64,000 bases of DNA from Symbiodinium natans (lineage: Eukaryota > Sar > Dinophyceae > Suessiales > Symbiodiniaceae): NCBI GenBank assembly GCA_905221605.1, contig CAJNDS010000056.1:117001-181000 (forward strand). Direction: 5' to 3'. The notes beneath the pieces were generated by a model that was not told where the DNA came from, did no database searches, and saw nothing but the letters and a program-made list of their open reading frames with translations. This document shows positions 1 through 12,926 of this stretch, piece by piece (within the stretch, counting starts at the first letter, position 1; every line of letters starts with the position of its first letter). Position numbers and translations under genes: made by a program.

Positions 1-235
1 GTGTGCATAGGTGTGCATCTGAGTGCATCTGTGTGCATATGTGTGCATATGTGCGCCTGTGTGTGTGTGTGTGTGTGCCGGTGTGTCTGCCTGTATGTCT
101 GTGTCTGTCGCGTTTACATGTATACATGTGTACATGTGTGTGCAGGTGTGTGCATGTGTCTGCATGTGAGTACACGTGTGTACACGTGTGTACATGTGTG
201 TGTGTACATGTGTGTGTGTGTGTGCACCCTGATTC
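1..235. repeat. (GT)n-rich compound microsatellite
   Basis: Alternating TG/GTGTGCAT/GTACAT words fill the first 235 bases. All three forward frames are open here only because the repeat lacks stop codons (Cys/Val translations). No gene is supported. It abuts the first copy of the 393-bp duplication. Confidence 0.9.
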
Positions 236-606
236 TAAGCTAAGGGTTTTGGAAAGTCTCTAAGGCTTGGCCGGACATTTCGTATAGAAGACTGACGGTG
301 AATGTGTTTTATGCAGGGGGCGCGAGGTCCTTTGACATAGCTCGCGCCAACGAAGCTCTATGTCATCGGGCAGGAAAACGTACCTGCGCGTGGAGTACCT
401 GGGCAAGTTGTTGCAGCTGGTATCCACTATACTGCTTGTGACATCATGTACCCTCAAAACCCGGAATCCTCGGTCCTCAAATAATTTCAAGTCCGAACGC
501 TCCAGATGGCTTGCACCTTGGGACATCGGCCACAATTTCGTCACCATGCATAAGATCTTCGGACAGGGAAGCCAGTGAGAGTTTACTCTCTTATCTCCGT
601 GTGTGG
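214..606. repeat. 393-bp direct duplication, copy 1
   Basis: This segment appears to match 1046-1438 base for base at an offset of 832. Both copies are bounded by GTGTG words at each end. Translation gives no recognisable protein; the open frames in the two copies are the same shadow. It may be part of a dispersed repeat or a local tandem duplication of an 832-bp unit. Confidence 0.85.
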
Positions 607-1045
607 CCTTGTTGCCAATCGCAGTTATCCCGCGAGGGAGCTGTACGGGTCGTTGTGCGACTCATCATGGTACCATGGAGGCCCAATAACCTGGCAGGTT
701 GGGTCGAGAGGCCTAGTGCCACGCATGGAGCCCACTAGACCGCTCTCGAGCGATGAGTAACTTTCAGGTGGATGGGCAACAGAGGGCTAGTCCCAAGAGC
801 AAGAATGGTGGGTCTTAGCACCCGTGTGGCCCGAGGTGGGGCCTAATGGAGGTCCTCCGGACCGCAATAGAGGCCTTAGCGCCAATGGAATTTTATGGAT
901 GGATTGGCGATGCTCGGCTCCTTATTCAGCCTTAACCTTTTCTTTTTTTTTTAGTTGCTAGGATCTGTGTGACGCCATGTCTTCTTTCACTTTCCCGTTG
1001 TCGGAAGTACCGCATGTTTTGGGCCGTCCCCTCTGACCGAGGGGC

Positions 1046-1438
1046 GTGTGTGTGTGCACCCTGATTCTAAGCTAAGGGTTTTGGAAAGTCTCTAAGGCTT
1101 GGCCGGACATTTCGTATAGAAGACTGACGGTGAATGTGTTTTATGCAGGGGGCGCGAGGTCCTTTGACATAGCTCGCGCCAACGAAGCTCTATGTCATCG
1201 GGCAGGAAAACGTACCTGCGCGTGGAGTACCTGGGCAAGTTGTTGCAGCTGGTATCCACTATACTGCTTGTGACATCATGTACCCTCAAAACCCGGAATC
1301 CTCGGTCCTCAAATAATTTCAAGTCCGAACGCTCCAGATGGCTTGCACCTTGGGACATCGGCCACAATTTCGTCACCATGCATAAGATCTTCGGACAGGG
1401 AAGCCAGTGAGAGTTTACTCTCTTATCTCCGTGTGTGT
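1046..1438. repeat. 393-bp direct duplication, copy 2
   Basis: Second copy of the segment at 214-606. It begins in a short GTGTGTGTG tract and runs directly into a longer GT tract (1431-1645). The 440 bases between the copies (607-1045) are unique sequence with no gene that I can support. Confidence 0.85.
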
Positions 1439-1645
1439 GTGTGTGTGCATGTGCGTGTGTAGTCGTGTGTGCAGGTGTGCACATGTGTGCACGTGTGTAC
1501 ATGTGTGTGCATGTGTGTGCATGTGTGTACGTGTGTGCGCGTGTGCGTGTGCGTGCGTGTGTGTGCGTGTGCGTACTTGTGTGTGTGCGTGTGCGTGCTT
1601 GTGTGTGTGTGTACTTGTGTGTGTACTTGTGTGTGTGTGTGCGTG
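1431..1645. repeat. (GT)n/(GTGC)n microsatellite
   Basis: Imperfect GT repeat with GTGCGC and GTACTTGT variants. Its right edge carries a GTGCGTGGGGAGAATCGGGG word that recurs in near-identical form at 3812-3836 beside the larger GT satellite, suggesting the two satellites share a source sequence. Confidence 0.85.
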
Positions 1646-1659
1646 GGGAGAATCGGGGT

Positions 1660-2516
1660 CGGTCACCGGCAGACCGGGTCGGTCACCCCTGCTCACGGTG
1701 TCGGCCGCCAAACGAGTCGGGTTGGAGCGTCTCTGCTCCTAAACTCTGATCCCGTGAAGCTCGTAAGCCGTACTACTCTAATCTCAAGCCCAAGCCCTTA
1801 AAACACTCAACTCTACCTCCCTGAATTCCTCCTAAATCACACACCCTTCAACCCCCTTGAACCCTAGAAAAGATTGCTGCTGGCTCAAGGAGGCTACGTG
1901 CTCGGTCCAACAAGATGCCGAAGCAAAGGACCCTGTTGCTTCGTCTCATTAAGATGCTGAGCGGGCCAGGCAGCGGCACGAGCTCCTGGCCAACTTGGAG
2001 GCGGATCCCCACGTTCTGACACCTAGACCCTAGAGTTATAAGCTTCGCAGCCAGCCAGGAACTGGAAATCTTCAAACAATTATTTTTGCAGAATATTTGC
2101 ATGCAGATTGAAAATGCAGTGCGGATGTGGGGGCGTAAGCTGAGGCGTGGCAAAAATGCAAAAATAATGCAGAAACAACGCAGCTTTTTTGCAGCAGCTT
2201 GCGCGTTTTGCAAGCTTTGCATGTTGTTATCTTTTGCACTGATGATTCCTAGTGACTGTCTTGTCTCTCTCTCGCTCTCTGGTGCGGCGAAGGGATAATC
2301 ATGACTCTGTGATCCTAGCTTTCATAGTCTCGTGGCTGCGGTGTTTGGCCCTTTTCAAAGCCGCGCACCTTGCTTCCTGCGCTCGGTCTCTTTCTGGATT
2401 TCAGATTTCAGGGCATCTTCCAGCAGGGCCGTGTTGGTTTCTTATGTTTATCACCAGGTGGAATCGGAGGAGCTCCGTTTAAACACACACACACACACAC
2501 ACAGGCAGGCAGGCAG

Positions 2517-2549
<33 letters not shown>

Positions 2550-3780
2550 GACCCGCGCGCCTCAGCCAATCCAGGCCTGAACCTGAATTTCCTACAGATG
2601 ACTTGGGACTTGGGCTCGGCTCTTGTACTGTGTGACCTTTGCGCGTCGACAAAATGCGTTTACAAATCGTTCCTATGGAGACATAATGAAGATGGTGTCA
2701 GGCGCCTTTCTCCCCAATTACAGCTGTCTCCCACCCCCCAACCCCAACCCCCCCCGCCGCCCCCCACCTCCTCCCACCTCCACCCCAACGCACCACCCCG
2801 CCACCAAACCCCCGCCCCCCCCCCCCCCCCCCACACACCTTCCCACATCCCTTCCCGCATCCACGCCTTATCCCCCTCCCTCGCCCTCAAAAACACTGCA
2901 CTCAAGCTGCATTTTTTCTGCATTTTCTCGAGGTTTTTGCTGCTTTTTTGCTTGGCGTGCGGGAGGGCTGGAAATGCAGAATTTTTGAGGGGGTTGCAGT
3001 TGGGGTTGCAGAATTTTGTAGGGCTGGACACTCACAGGTAGCCATGGAGCAGTGTGCAGAGCGCGGCACGCGTGGTACCATGCTTGAAAGAACAGCGTCT
3101 TGAATAGGAGCGTGGACAGCGCTGGGCCAAGGGCTGCTGCCTGCTTTACTCCATATTGCTTGCGCGACCCTGCAGCACAATCCTCGAACTTTCAGAGCTT
3201 GAGAACGAAGCTGCCAGGATTAACACATCCTCCACCAACAATCACGCCATCCAGAATCTAGAAAGCTTTAGATGCTCGAGCGCGTGCCAAAACTTCGACG
3301 TTTAACCTCCCCGAATGGTAAAAGTTTGGAATGCTATTTCAAACATGGACAACATTGTGATTGAGACATGGACTTGCAGAATCGCGGACTTAGCAGCCCA
3401 GATTCAGGTACGACACACACACACACAAACACACGCTGCGACGTACACAAACCCACAAGCAGACACGCAGCCAAATACACAATCGATCATCTCTCACATG
3501 CACAAAACAAGTACAAAAACCCTTGGAAAGCGAAGCGCAAGAAGCAACAGCAGCAAAGACTGCAAAAAACAACAAAGATTGCGGCCACATCTGCAACGCA
3601 AAAAACACCGCGAAGACACTGCAAAAAATCTTCAACAAATCTGCATCCACATCTGCAACCCAAACCGCCACCCGCATTTTTGCGCCTTAAAATTTCCACA
3701 AATATTCTACAAAACTAATATCTGCTGGGCCATGCTTCTGTGGCTCTGAGAATCTTATAACCCTAGAGGGGTGGTTAGGT
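1660..3780. other. No gene seen; TGCA-rich and simple-repeat DNA
   Basis: I see no supportable gene. Stretches near 2085-2235, 2905-3020 and (as the complement) 3545-3715 are unusually rich in TGCA, GCATTT and TGCAAA words and may be fragments of one degenerate family. A compound microsatellite lies at 2485-2555: (AC)n, (GGCA)n, (GACA)n, (GGAC)n. A C-rich tract with poly-C lies at 2725-2880. An (AC)n tract is at 3410-3435. Confidence 0.6.
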
Positions 3781-3785
3781 TCTCA

Positions 3786-3808
3786 ACCCTAAACCCTAAA
3801 CCCTAAGG
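3786..3808. repeat. Interstitial telomere-type repeat (CCCTAAA)
   Basis: About three consecutive CCCTAAA units, the complement of the TTTAGGG telomere word reported from dinoflagellates and plants. It lies directly left of the GT satellite. Similar short runs occur at 8935-8975, 22445-22495, 22685-22715, 23558-23578, 23678-23700, 28485-28535 and 43798-43840. Confidence 0.8.
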
Positions 3809-3835
3809 GCTTTGTGCGTGGGGAAAATCAGGGTC

Positions 3836-4612
<777 letters not shown>

Positions 4613-4699
4613 CTGCCCGTGTGTGTCTGCCTGCGCGTGTGCTGCCCGGACTCCCAGGAGCCTGTGAGGTCGCAGCAGCTCCCAGACAGCTTCTGCAAG

Positions 4700-7160
4700 A
4701 CGACGACCCATGACATTTTCAAAGCTAGATGCATCGCTTTTAATGAAGCCGACCTCTCCGCCCGCAAGCGCACACACACACACACACCGCAAACCCAGGA
4801 CGAAGCCCGAAAACCAAGCTTTTATGTACAAGTTGCTGAAGCCTCTGTCCGCTCCACAGAGGGCACAAGACAGCCATCCCCGTGATGTCCCTGACAAATC
4901 GATGCCACGGCTCTCGAGCACCAATCGCTTGGCGCTCGCCGCCGCGCCGCATGCCGGCGGCTGGGTGCGTCAGGGCACCCAGGAGCCAGAACAGCAGGGC
5001 TTCTGTTTTGAAGAGGGTGTTTCAAAGGCATTCATTCAGGGCTTGCGCTTTGAAGGCTTACTGAAGGGTCCTGCGGGCCAAGCCCTGAGCCCCAGGGTTC
5101 AAGGTTGCCCTGGTCTCCTGCTGCCAAAGTTTCCAGCCTCAGGTGTGCTGGCCTACGGCGACCTGAGTCTGGCTCCCTGCTGGCTGCAAGTTTTCACGAG
5201 GCTCTCGAAGCCCTATTGACCCCTATAAAGTCCCTATAAAAGTCTCTACATGGCCGCAAATAAGGCTTCAAGAAGCGCCCTTAAAGTCCTAAAGTCCATT
5301 TGATCAGCCTCTTCTAGAACCCTCCAAGAAGCTGAGGGCAGATGTGGTTCCGGGACTCCGGAGGATCCTATCTCCAGACAGAGGTGCGGATCCCGGATCC
5401 CTCGCAGTAGAGGGGGGAGGGGGTTGATGGAGTTTGTTTGTAGTGAGAAGTTCTTAGAGGAGCTTTGGGTTAGATGTTGGCAGTTTCGGTGAGCCAGTTT
5501 TTTGTCTTCTGGGCCGGAGCTTAAGCTCAATTGCGCACCTGAAGATGCCAAGATCTTTCGCCACAAAAAATCCCAGCAAAAGCAACTCAAGCGGTCTAAG
5601 GGTTTGAGGTGCAGAGCTTGGAGGAAGGCAACAGCTTGAGGTCGAAAATGGGTCCCAACTTCTGAGCCTTTGTTGCAGCTCATCTGCTGGGCATCCCTAC
5701 AGTAGCATCCCTTGGCCCCTTGCGTGTCTATGACCCTACTCCTGTTCTAGTTCCAGGATCGAGTCGTGTTTACCTTCTTGTGGAACTTCGAGAATTTTCA
5801 TGAAACTTGCGTCTTGCAGAACTTGGAACACGAACTTGCGGAAGCCCCAAACTAAGACTGGCGAAAGAAACATTGCTTGGAGCTGTAGTCTGCGGAGGTT
5901 TTTGAACTTACGGGCTTTCGCGAGATAGACCTTGATGGTTCTTGCGCGGGACATGCGCACGAAATCTTGAAGACTTTAAGATTCCCAAACGCCAAAATCC
6001 TAAATCGTCAAGTGCTGACCCAAGGCCTCGCAACCCTGCAGGAACCTCTAAACCTTCTTTAAGCCTTTATAACCCTTCAAGGCCCTGAAGCAATGAAGCT
6101 CTGAGGCCATTGTGTCTGGTACATTGCCGTCGCTGCAGCCCAAGCGCTCCTTGAGGCCTGAAGTGTCCGGAGACTGTCCGGGTTGTAGGCTGAGCCAGAA
6201 ACACGGGCACTGAAACTGTGGACCTGCTTTGGCTTCTGACATAGCGACTTAGTGATCACCACAGCAGCATCACCTCGCAAGGGCAGCACAACTGAGGCAT
6301 TGCTTTTGGCTCTGATGCATTGAAGCAGGTTTACGCGACATGTCCTATGGCTCCTCGCGTGTTTACTGTTTATGGCATCTCCCAACCCATCGCATTCCAA
6401 AAGTAAGTCCCAGTTTGCCAAAGCCCCCTCAGACATCCAAGTTCTTTTTTTGCGGCAATTACTCCAGGCAGGGCAGGGTCAGAGTTCTTTTTTTGCGGCA
6501 ATTGCTCCAGGCAGGGCAGGGTCAGATTCCCTCGTGTAATCCTCAACCTTGAAACATGCCTAGTCTTCAACCCAGTTATTTTGACGAAATCCTCCCGAAG
6601 GCGGACGCCCTACCTCCGCTGCATTGCTGCACACCTGCGCGAGACCCGGGCCAGTCTCCACGGGTGTGCAAAGCTTAGCACCTTGTGCAGGGCAGGGGTC
6701 GCAAGCCTCTAAAGCCCTATAGCGTGGGTGAGTTGAAGATTTGGGTTTCAGGCTTGGGGGTTCCTTCCTTCAGCGCCTGGGCTAGCGGCTGGGAACGTGT
6801 TTGACAAGATGCAGGATGTGAGCGCCATGGGTGTTCAGTTTGCAACGTTGCAGGATTTTTATTTGGGAGATATTGGCGGCTACTGTGTTGAAGGATTCTT
6901 CTGCTTGCTGAAATGGGTTTTGCGTTCCTGTGGGCATCAGCATTGAGTTGGCCCAGCCAATATCTGAAGAGGCATGTGTTTTGTTGAAGGCTTCGCTAGA
7001 CTCCAACATCCAAACAAACACAGTCTTAAATCGCACGACAACTGTGCAACGTATTCGCACTCAAGGACTCAAGCCTCATGCTGAAACAAAGCTTCGGTGC
7101 TGGGAGCCTCTGAATCCCAAAGGCAAGCTGAGCCGGACCTGCGCAACGTGTTGGTGCGCC
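4700..7160. other. No gene seen
   Basis: Unique DNA without a supportable exon or RNA gene. Open frames are short, overlap on both strands and show no domain. The only clear structure is the 43-bp tandem pair at 6439-6526. Confidence 0.5.
6439..6526. repeat. 43-bp tandem duplication
   Basis: Two adjacent copies of a 43-base unit starting GTTCTTTTTTTGCGGCAATT and ending in GGCAGGGCAGGGTCAG differ at about one position (ATTACTCC versus ATTGCTCC). No coding role is evident. Confidence 0.8.
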
Positions 7161-7313
7161 TAGCTTGGCAGTTCTCAGGGGTTCTGCGAAGCTGAGGGTG
7201 CTTGGGGTCGTCTTTTTGCCTGCCAGCGGCATAAAACGTTTAGTACAGTTGGCTCGGTACGGTGGATTACAGTACAGTGTTGGAATGCAGCGAGAGTATG
7301 GTCAGGTTGAAAT

Positions 7314-7352
<39 letters not shown>

Positions 7353-7381
7353 CGGGGCGGCTCCCCTCTGGGGGGCCAAGC

Positions 7382-7413
<32 letters not shown>
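7314..7413. repeat. Two (GA)n microsatellites
   Basis: GA/AG runs at 7315-7350 and 7380-7413 flank a short spacer. They produce Arg-Glu and Ser-Leu translations in the open frames, which I do not regard as genes. Confidence 0.9.
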
Positions 7414-7417
<4 letters not shown>

Positions 7418-7719
7418 CGAGTGCGCCATGTAGTGATTCGTGTTTCGCTCTGCGACATCCAGATTGAGTCTTGTTTGTTCGTTGTCCGATTCGTGCGAGC
7501 CGATCTGTTTTGCCCCCCCACCCCCAGGCACGGCACTTCCTTTAGCATGATGTTAGGTTTGCTGAACACCCTTAAACCCGAAATCGATCGGAATTGTATG
7601 TTGAGAGTCGGGTCGAGGGGACCTTGTGAGGGATCAGGGTAGCAGCAAGAGACAACCAGCAAGGGCCCTCTTGCAAAATGGTGGGTTCTCCTGCCTCTCC
7701 GCGACTGTAGCAGACTCAT

Positions 7720-8193
7720 TACTGTTACCGTCATAGTTCGTTCCTATCAGTACGATTTCAACGAACTAGCAGCGCTGTCTTCATTGTCATGCTTGTCATT
7801 ATCACTCCGGGAGTCACGACATCCGAAAGTCGTTCATCTTCCATCTGGATGTCTACAGCTTATTCGTGTTAGCGACCCACACAATGAAGCTCACCCCGGT
7901 AAGATTGCCAGTTTCCTGACCACATTCATCGCTTCCGCGTGACATGACATTCCGCTTGTTCATATTTCTTGCCTGTAGCAATGCTGCAGCACTCCCTATG
8001 CTGAGGAAGCCGATCGCGTGATTACGACATGCTTCAACCGTCGCCCCCGAAGTGTCCTTTTCCAAGGGCTCCTTACATGCCCTTGTCGTAGCTTCTTGAG
8101 AAGTTCCGTGGCGCAGTTTTCAGCAGCGGCTCAAAGCGCCGAGGCAGCTCCGGGCTCGGGGTCCAGATTGCATTTCGAGGTTAGTTCGAAGCC
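7720..8193. other. Upstream region of the OsmC-like gene
   Basis: I see no promoter motif and no relic of the dinoflagellate spliced leader. The minus strand carries a 70-codon open frame (7853-8065) of unknown nature that would be divergent to the OsmC-like gene. I do not call it a gene because it shows no family signature. Confidence 0.35.
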
Positions 8194-8755
8194 ATGGCGT
8201 CCTCACTCCGAGCTTTCCGAGCTTTCCGCACGCGGACCATGCCGTGGGTGCGCAAGTTCTCGGGAGGCCCTTCGGCGGAGGCCATTGCTGCGATCCAGGC
8301 CAACTTCAAGGCGCATCCGGAGAAGGCTCAGGCGGAATTCCACTCCCAATCTCAACTGACTCATGGCTTGGTGAGCACTGGCAAGATGCGGAACTTCGAC
8401 ATAACGGCCGATGAGCCCGCAAGCTTCGGAGGCGCCAAGTCCAGTCGAGATCCTCCTCTTTTCCCTCGCCTCCTGCCAGGAGATCACCGTGAAGGCCTAT
8501 GCGAACGCAATGGGTGTGCCGTTGACCCGGGTCTCCGCGGATCTCACCGGCAAGATCGATCTTAGGGGTTTCTTTGCAGTTGACGAGAGCGTACGGGCCG
8601 GATTTAATAAGATTGAAGGCGTCCTCACAGTCGAGTCGCCAGCAGATCTTGAGACCATCAAGCAGTTGAAAGCCGCAGCGGATATGCATTGCCCGGTGAA
8701 AGACATGCTGCAGGCAGTTCCGATGGAGATCACCCTCAATCACATTCAGAAGTGA
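8194..8755 (+). CDS. OsmC/Ohr-family peroxide-detoxifying protein, with one frame shift
   Basis: OsmC-family proteins reduce organic hydroperoxides with a pair of reactive cysteines. From the ATG at 8194 the frame reads an Arg/Phe-rich start (MASSLRAFRAFRTRTMPW, suggestive of a mitochondrial or plastid presequence), then a conserved body up to DEPASFGG near 8430. The remainder continues one base out of phase: APSPVEILLFSLASCQEI, later DMHCPVKDML and the end NHIQK at 8755. The two expected cysteines are visible in LASCQEI and HCPVKDM. Together the parts make about 186 residues, close to the size of long OsmC proteins. The shift, one extra base around 8430-8438, may be an assembly error, a pseudogene lesion or a very unusual splice. 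No intron-like sequence is seen there. Family assignment is firm; function of the shifted copy is not. Confidence 0.85.
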
Positions 8756-8759
8756 GCTG

Positions 8760-10440
8760 AGTGGGGCAGTTGGCAAAATATCCGACACATGATCGGTTAT
8801 GCTATTATGCTCACTTTTGGATCTCCGCCAAGGCGCGGTGGCTCGCTTCATCGTAGCACTCTCTCCGAGCGGGTGATGTCGGAAAAGCTTCGGCGGGTCT
8901 GGGGGTTGGGTTTTTAGGTATGTGTAGGGGTTTATAGGGTTGAGGCGGTTGAGGGGTTTAGGGTTTAGGGGTTTAGCGGTTTAGGCGAAACCCCTACGAA
9001 ACCCCAACCCTGACATGTAAAGCCCCTAAACCCAGACTAACCCTCTGAACCCCTAAGACCTAAAAAAGACACACGTAGAAAGGGTGGCTCGGGCTCTTCT
9101 TTGGAATTCAAGGCTCGACCTTCGACGGTAGTGAGGGGTTCATGGTTCAGGCATCTAGCGCTTGAGGGGTTCAGGGCTTTACAGGTTTAGGATCTTAGGA
9201 TCCAATGAGCCTCTAAATTTTTGAACCTGAGCTTCCTCTCCAGAGGGTACAGAGCCCCTTGTCAAACCCCGAAGGAGATACTTAGTAGGGATACTTGGAA
9301 ATGATGTTTGGGTACTTGAAATCCTAAGAAACAGCTGAAATTATCGCTAGGGTTCCAAGTTCAGTGCTCAGGCTCTGGGCCTAGGGGGCGGCCTTCTGCC
9401 GGCCGCCTTAGTGCAGGGCGGGGCCAAGGCAACTCTCAGGGTTTCGACGCGGGTTTAGGGTTTAGGCTTTAGTTCCCGAATCTGTCCAGAGATTTGCACG
9501 TTAGGACACAGCATTGAGGATTTTTTGGATGGTTGAGGATCGCACGAACCCGAGGTTTCCGCCAGCCACATTCTCACCTCGTCTTGTCGGGTTTATTCCT
9601 TTTAGGGTTCCTAGCTCAACCTCCGTTTGAGGGGTTTCGGATTTCAAACTGCACCTCGACGTTTAGGGGGATTGGGCTTTGAGACTTCTTTGTTTTGGGG
9701 ACAGGGTTTTGGGCAACTTTAGGGTTTCTAGCTAACAGGAGGATAAGTGCTGTTAAGGAGTTTTGGGGGTTTTGATGCCGGGACATTTGGGGATTACAGG
9801 CCTTCTAGATTCCAGGCTCCTTGTAGGGAGAGTTACCTCCAATGCAGCTCGTAAGCAACCTAGTGCTGACATACGAGAACTTGCAGATTTTGAGACAACA
9901 GCCTTCCCAAGAAAACTTATAGAGGTCAGAAAGCGCAAGCAGCAGGTGCTCGCCGTGGAGTCCTCGGCGTTGGTTTACGTTGCTTGCCTGAAGAGATGCA
10001 TGACTCTTCTACCTGGGCTTGCAAAGGGCTTCGCTTGGACTCAAAACTGCGGGGTGCCCATGTTCAAGCCCTGCAGAGCCAGGGCATACTCGGAAATACA
10101 CCTTCCTAGAACGGTACGGTTCTGATGGTAACTGTGATACAGAGCAGGACAGGATGCCAGCATCCTCCACGCCAGGATCTAGCGCGTCGGTTCTTCGGCC
10201 TGGAGCACTTGGAGGCCTTGCATTTGCTTCGCGAGGTTGGGGCATGATTCTCGCATGATTCTCGGTTGCTTCGTGGCTGAACATAAACTACATTCTGGAG
10301 ACTACCTTAATCCCAAGACCATGGTTTCAGGGAGCCGCGCTGGAAGTTCGGATAGAGGACGCCTGCGACTTTGTGGCATCACAAAGCACCAGGCCAGAAT
10401 CAGGGCTGATTTTTCTTGCAGGAGCACTTGGAGGAGTCGG
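8760..10440. other. No gene seen; TTTAGGG-like words
   Basis: The 8900-9720 stretch is saturated with degenerate GGGTTTAGGG and GGGGTTT words on both strands, as if derived from decayed telomere-type repeats. No exon can be supported between the OsmC-like gene and the satellite at 10.44 kb. Confidence 0.5.
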
Positions 10441-10572
10441 TAGTGGTAGGTACAAGGTAGTAGGGTGGTAGGTGGTCTGGCAGGAGTAGCAGCAATAGTA
10501 GCAGTATGAGAACTCGTAGTGGTACTAGAAGTAGTACGTGCAAGTACTAGTACTAGTACTAGCACTAGAAGA

Positions 10573-10613
<41 letters not shown>

Positions 10614-10835
10614 TGGTAGTGGTAGTGGTAGTGGTACTGGTACTGGTAGTGGTACTGGTAGTAGTAGCGGTACTGGTAGGAGTAGTGGTACTGGTACTGG
10701 TCCTGGTACTGGTACTCGTAGTGGTAGTGGTAGTGGTATATAGTAGTAGTGGTGGTAGTAGTAGTAGTAGTAGTAGTATAGGGGGCAGGGGCAGGGGTAG
10801 GGGTAGGGGTAGGGGTAGGGCAAGGGAGGGGTAGG
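10437..10835. repeat. (TAG/GTA)n satellite with (GGGGTA)n tail
   Basis: A 400-base block of AGT/GTA/GGT triplets (10437-10775) is followed by GGGGTA/GGGGCA hexamers to about 10835. Ser/Gly/Thr, Val/Leu and Tyr/His/Pro open frames across it are repeat artefacts. Confidence 0.95.
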
Positions 10836-11510
10836 GGTCGGGGCAGACTCTGTTCCTCGTATTCCAGTCTATTCCTCCAATCGTCCTGTCGTTCGAATCG
10901 CAACAAATGCCGAAGACCTCACTGCCTTATTTCTGAGAGCTTTGCTTGGTTCGAGCGCCACAAAATGGCTTTTTTGCACGGCTTGATGCTTCTGTCCTGC
11001 CTCTCCTTCCGCAGTTTTTTTCTCCATCGGCCACACTCTTTTATTTACTGAGCTCTCCTCCATGCCTTCACCTGGGTGGGCGCAAGTTTCCGACTAGTGT
11101 GATCTCCAAGCACCATAAATATCCACGCTGTGCCGGGAGGCAAGGCTTCTTCGATGGCTGCGCCATTGAAGCAAGGCTTGCAATCAGCTGTCTGATTGGA
11201 ATCTCAGGCAGGTCCACACTAACAAATTTGATGGATCTAGCGGCTTGACTCTCGAGTTACGCGCATGTTGCGCATTGCTGATGATCTGCCTTTTGCTGCT
11301 GATTGTGAATCTTGAACTTGAACTCCGCACGCTTATGGAGCCTGTTTTGTGAGAAGCTGCCCAAATTGCACCCAAGGACATCTTTCAAGGCCACAGCTCC
11401 ACCACACCTTCGTTCACAAGGTGCGAGGGTCTAGGGGTTTATAGGGTTTCTAGGGTTCATGCAGGTCGCAGGCATGTGTTGCCGTACCTCAAGCTTTTTC
11501 TTCTCTTCCA

Positions 11511-11690
11511 AACGAAGGCAGGACCCAAGCCCCAAGACCGATACCCGCGCTCCTGAAGCACTTAAGGCCAGCCCCAAAGCTCCAAAACGAAAGAGATATG
11601 TCACAAAGCCGAAACCGCTGGCGGAGGTCGCCGGACTTCCTTCGCGGTCTCAAGAGGCTGCTGAGGCCAGCGGCATGGAGGAGGGTGTTG
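11511..11690 (+). CDS. Candidate exon, Lys/Pro/Ala-rich
   Basis: After an AG at about 11521 an open segment reads DPSPKTDTRAPEALKASP, a basic stretch (APKRKRYVTKPKP) and then SRSQEAAEASGMEE before a GGTGTT that could be a donor. Composition looks coding rather than random and it lies at the left end of a run of plus-strand candidate exons. No domain is recognised. Exact limits are uncertain. Confidence 0.35.
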
Positions 11691-12126
11691 GGGATCAGGG
11701 TTCCGGCAGGTGCTGTTTCGCAGCCCCAGCCCAGATTGCTTGAGAGTGCGTACTTCTTTACCGAAGCCGTGCACTGCATAAGTGTAGCACTGCCGGGATC
11801 CCGAATCCTTCTCAGACATTCCTCGAATCTCCCTGAGAGTGCGAAATGTGCGACTATGAGAGCGCAGCAAATTGATGCCTCGGAGTTGAACCGTTGCAAA
11901 CCACTCACTCTACCGCAAACCCTTTTGTGTGCCCCATGCCATGTGCAAATGAGGCCCGGAGGCCTTGTTTTGCAGAATGTCATCGACAGCCCCGCCTCTT
12001 TCCGCCCAGTCGAGGCGCGCAGCAGGCCGGGAGATCTGTGTTGTGGGATGACGGTTGATGGTCTGAGCATGTCTGAGCAGTTTCAACCCCGGCTTATTGC
12101 AGTTTCAGGTCGGTGTTTGAATCCAG

Positions 12127-12325
12127 GAGGTCCCCAGAAACCCTGAAGCGCTTTGGAAGAAGGCGGTTTGGAGCCGACGAGGATGGTGCTGTGCGGTGCA
12201 CCTTGGACTTTCGGCATGCTTTTGGTTTGCCAGACTGGCTAGATGCAATGTCCCCGGAGTCCATCGGTCGCTTGTTGTTGAGAGTCGAGGCTCTGTGGCA
12301 AAAGGAACAGCCTTACCACTTGCAG
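12127..12325 (+). CDS. Candidate exon of unknown protein
   Basis: This is bounded by CCAG before 12127 and CAG|GTCAAG after 12325 (GT donor). It encodes about 66 residues, including TLDFRHAFGLPDWLDAMSP and RLLLRVEALWQKEQPYHLQ. Both parts look like genuine folded-protein sequence with amphipathic helix. I do not recognise the family. Confidence 0.45.
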
Positions 12326-12721
12326 GTCAAGATTTGAGCCCTCAACACTGCGAAGCTTTGAAGCCCGAAGGGTTCGAAGCCAAATCCACAGAATCCCGTC
12401 TCCGAGGTACGTGCTGGGTGCGAAACGCCGCACCTGCTGGACCGTCGCTGGGCTGTGAGAACATCAGAAATCAACTGCATTTCCGGCTGCAGAGGCTGTT
12501 GCTTTTGTGGACCTTAAGTCAACGAGGCTTCGCCCGGTGACCTACCGGCGGCAAACCAAGGAGCAAGGGTTCAGAAAGCTGACAGGGCCAGGCTTTTCGC
12601 GGCTGAGGTGTCAGGCTTTTCATTCTGTAGCCTTTCCAAGTTAGAGTTCCTATCCGCGAGACGTCCCATGTCTCGAAGTTGTCATCTGGGGCCTTGGCCG
12701 TCAAGCACCACAAGCCAAAAG

Positions 12722-12795
12722 GAGCTCAGCGAGCTGTTGGCAGCATACCGGGAGGTCAGCGGCGAGGGGACGCGGGGGCAGGACCCCCAAAAAAG
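12722..12795 (+). CDS. Candidate short exon, helical
   Basis: AG precedes 12722 and a GGTAAG donor follows 12795. The encoded peptide begins ELSELLAAYREVSGEG and ends in a charged GQDPQK tail. Together with its neighbours it suggests a coiled-coil or scaffold protein read left to right. Confidence 0.4.
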
Positions 12796-12926
12796 GTAAG
12801 CCGCAATTCCTTGGGGGCACTGAGGTTAGGTCTGGGCATCTTCAGGCCCTCCCATCGAGGACCCGTAAGGAGAGGAAAGCCCGGGGTTGCGAAGGTAAGC
12901 TGTAGGGGACATGGGCTTCACTGCAG

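Noticed and set aside
10302-10906. Tyr/Pro/Leu, Ser/Gly and Val-rich open frames
   Set aside because: Triplet and hexamer satellite artefacts.
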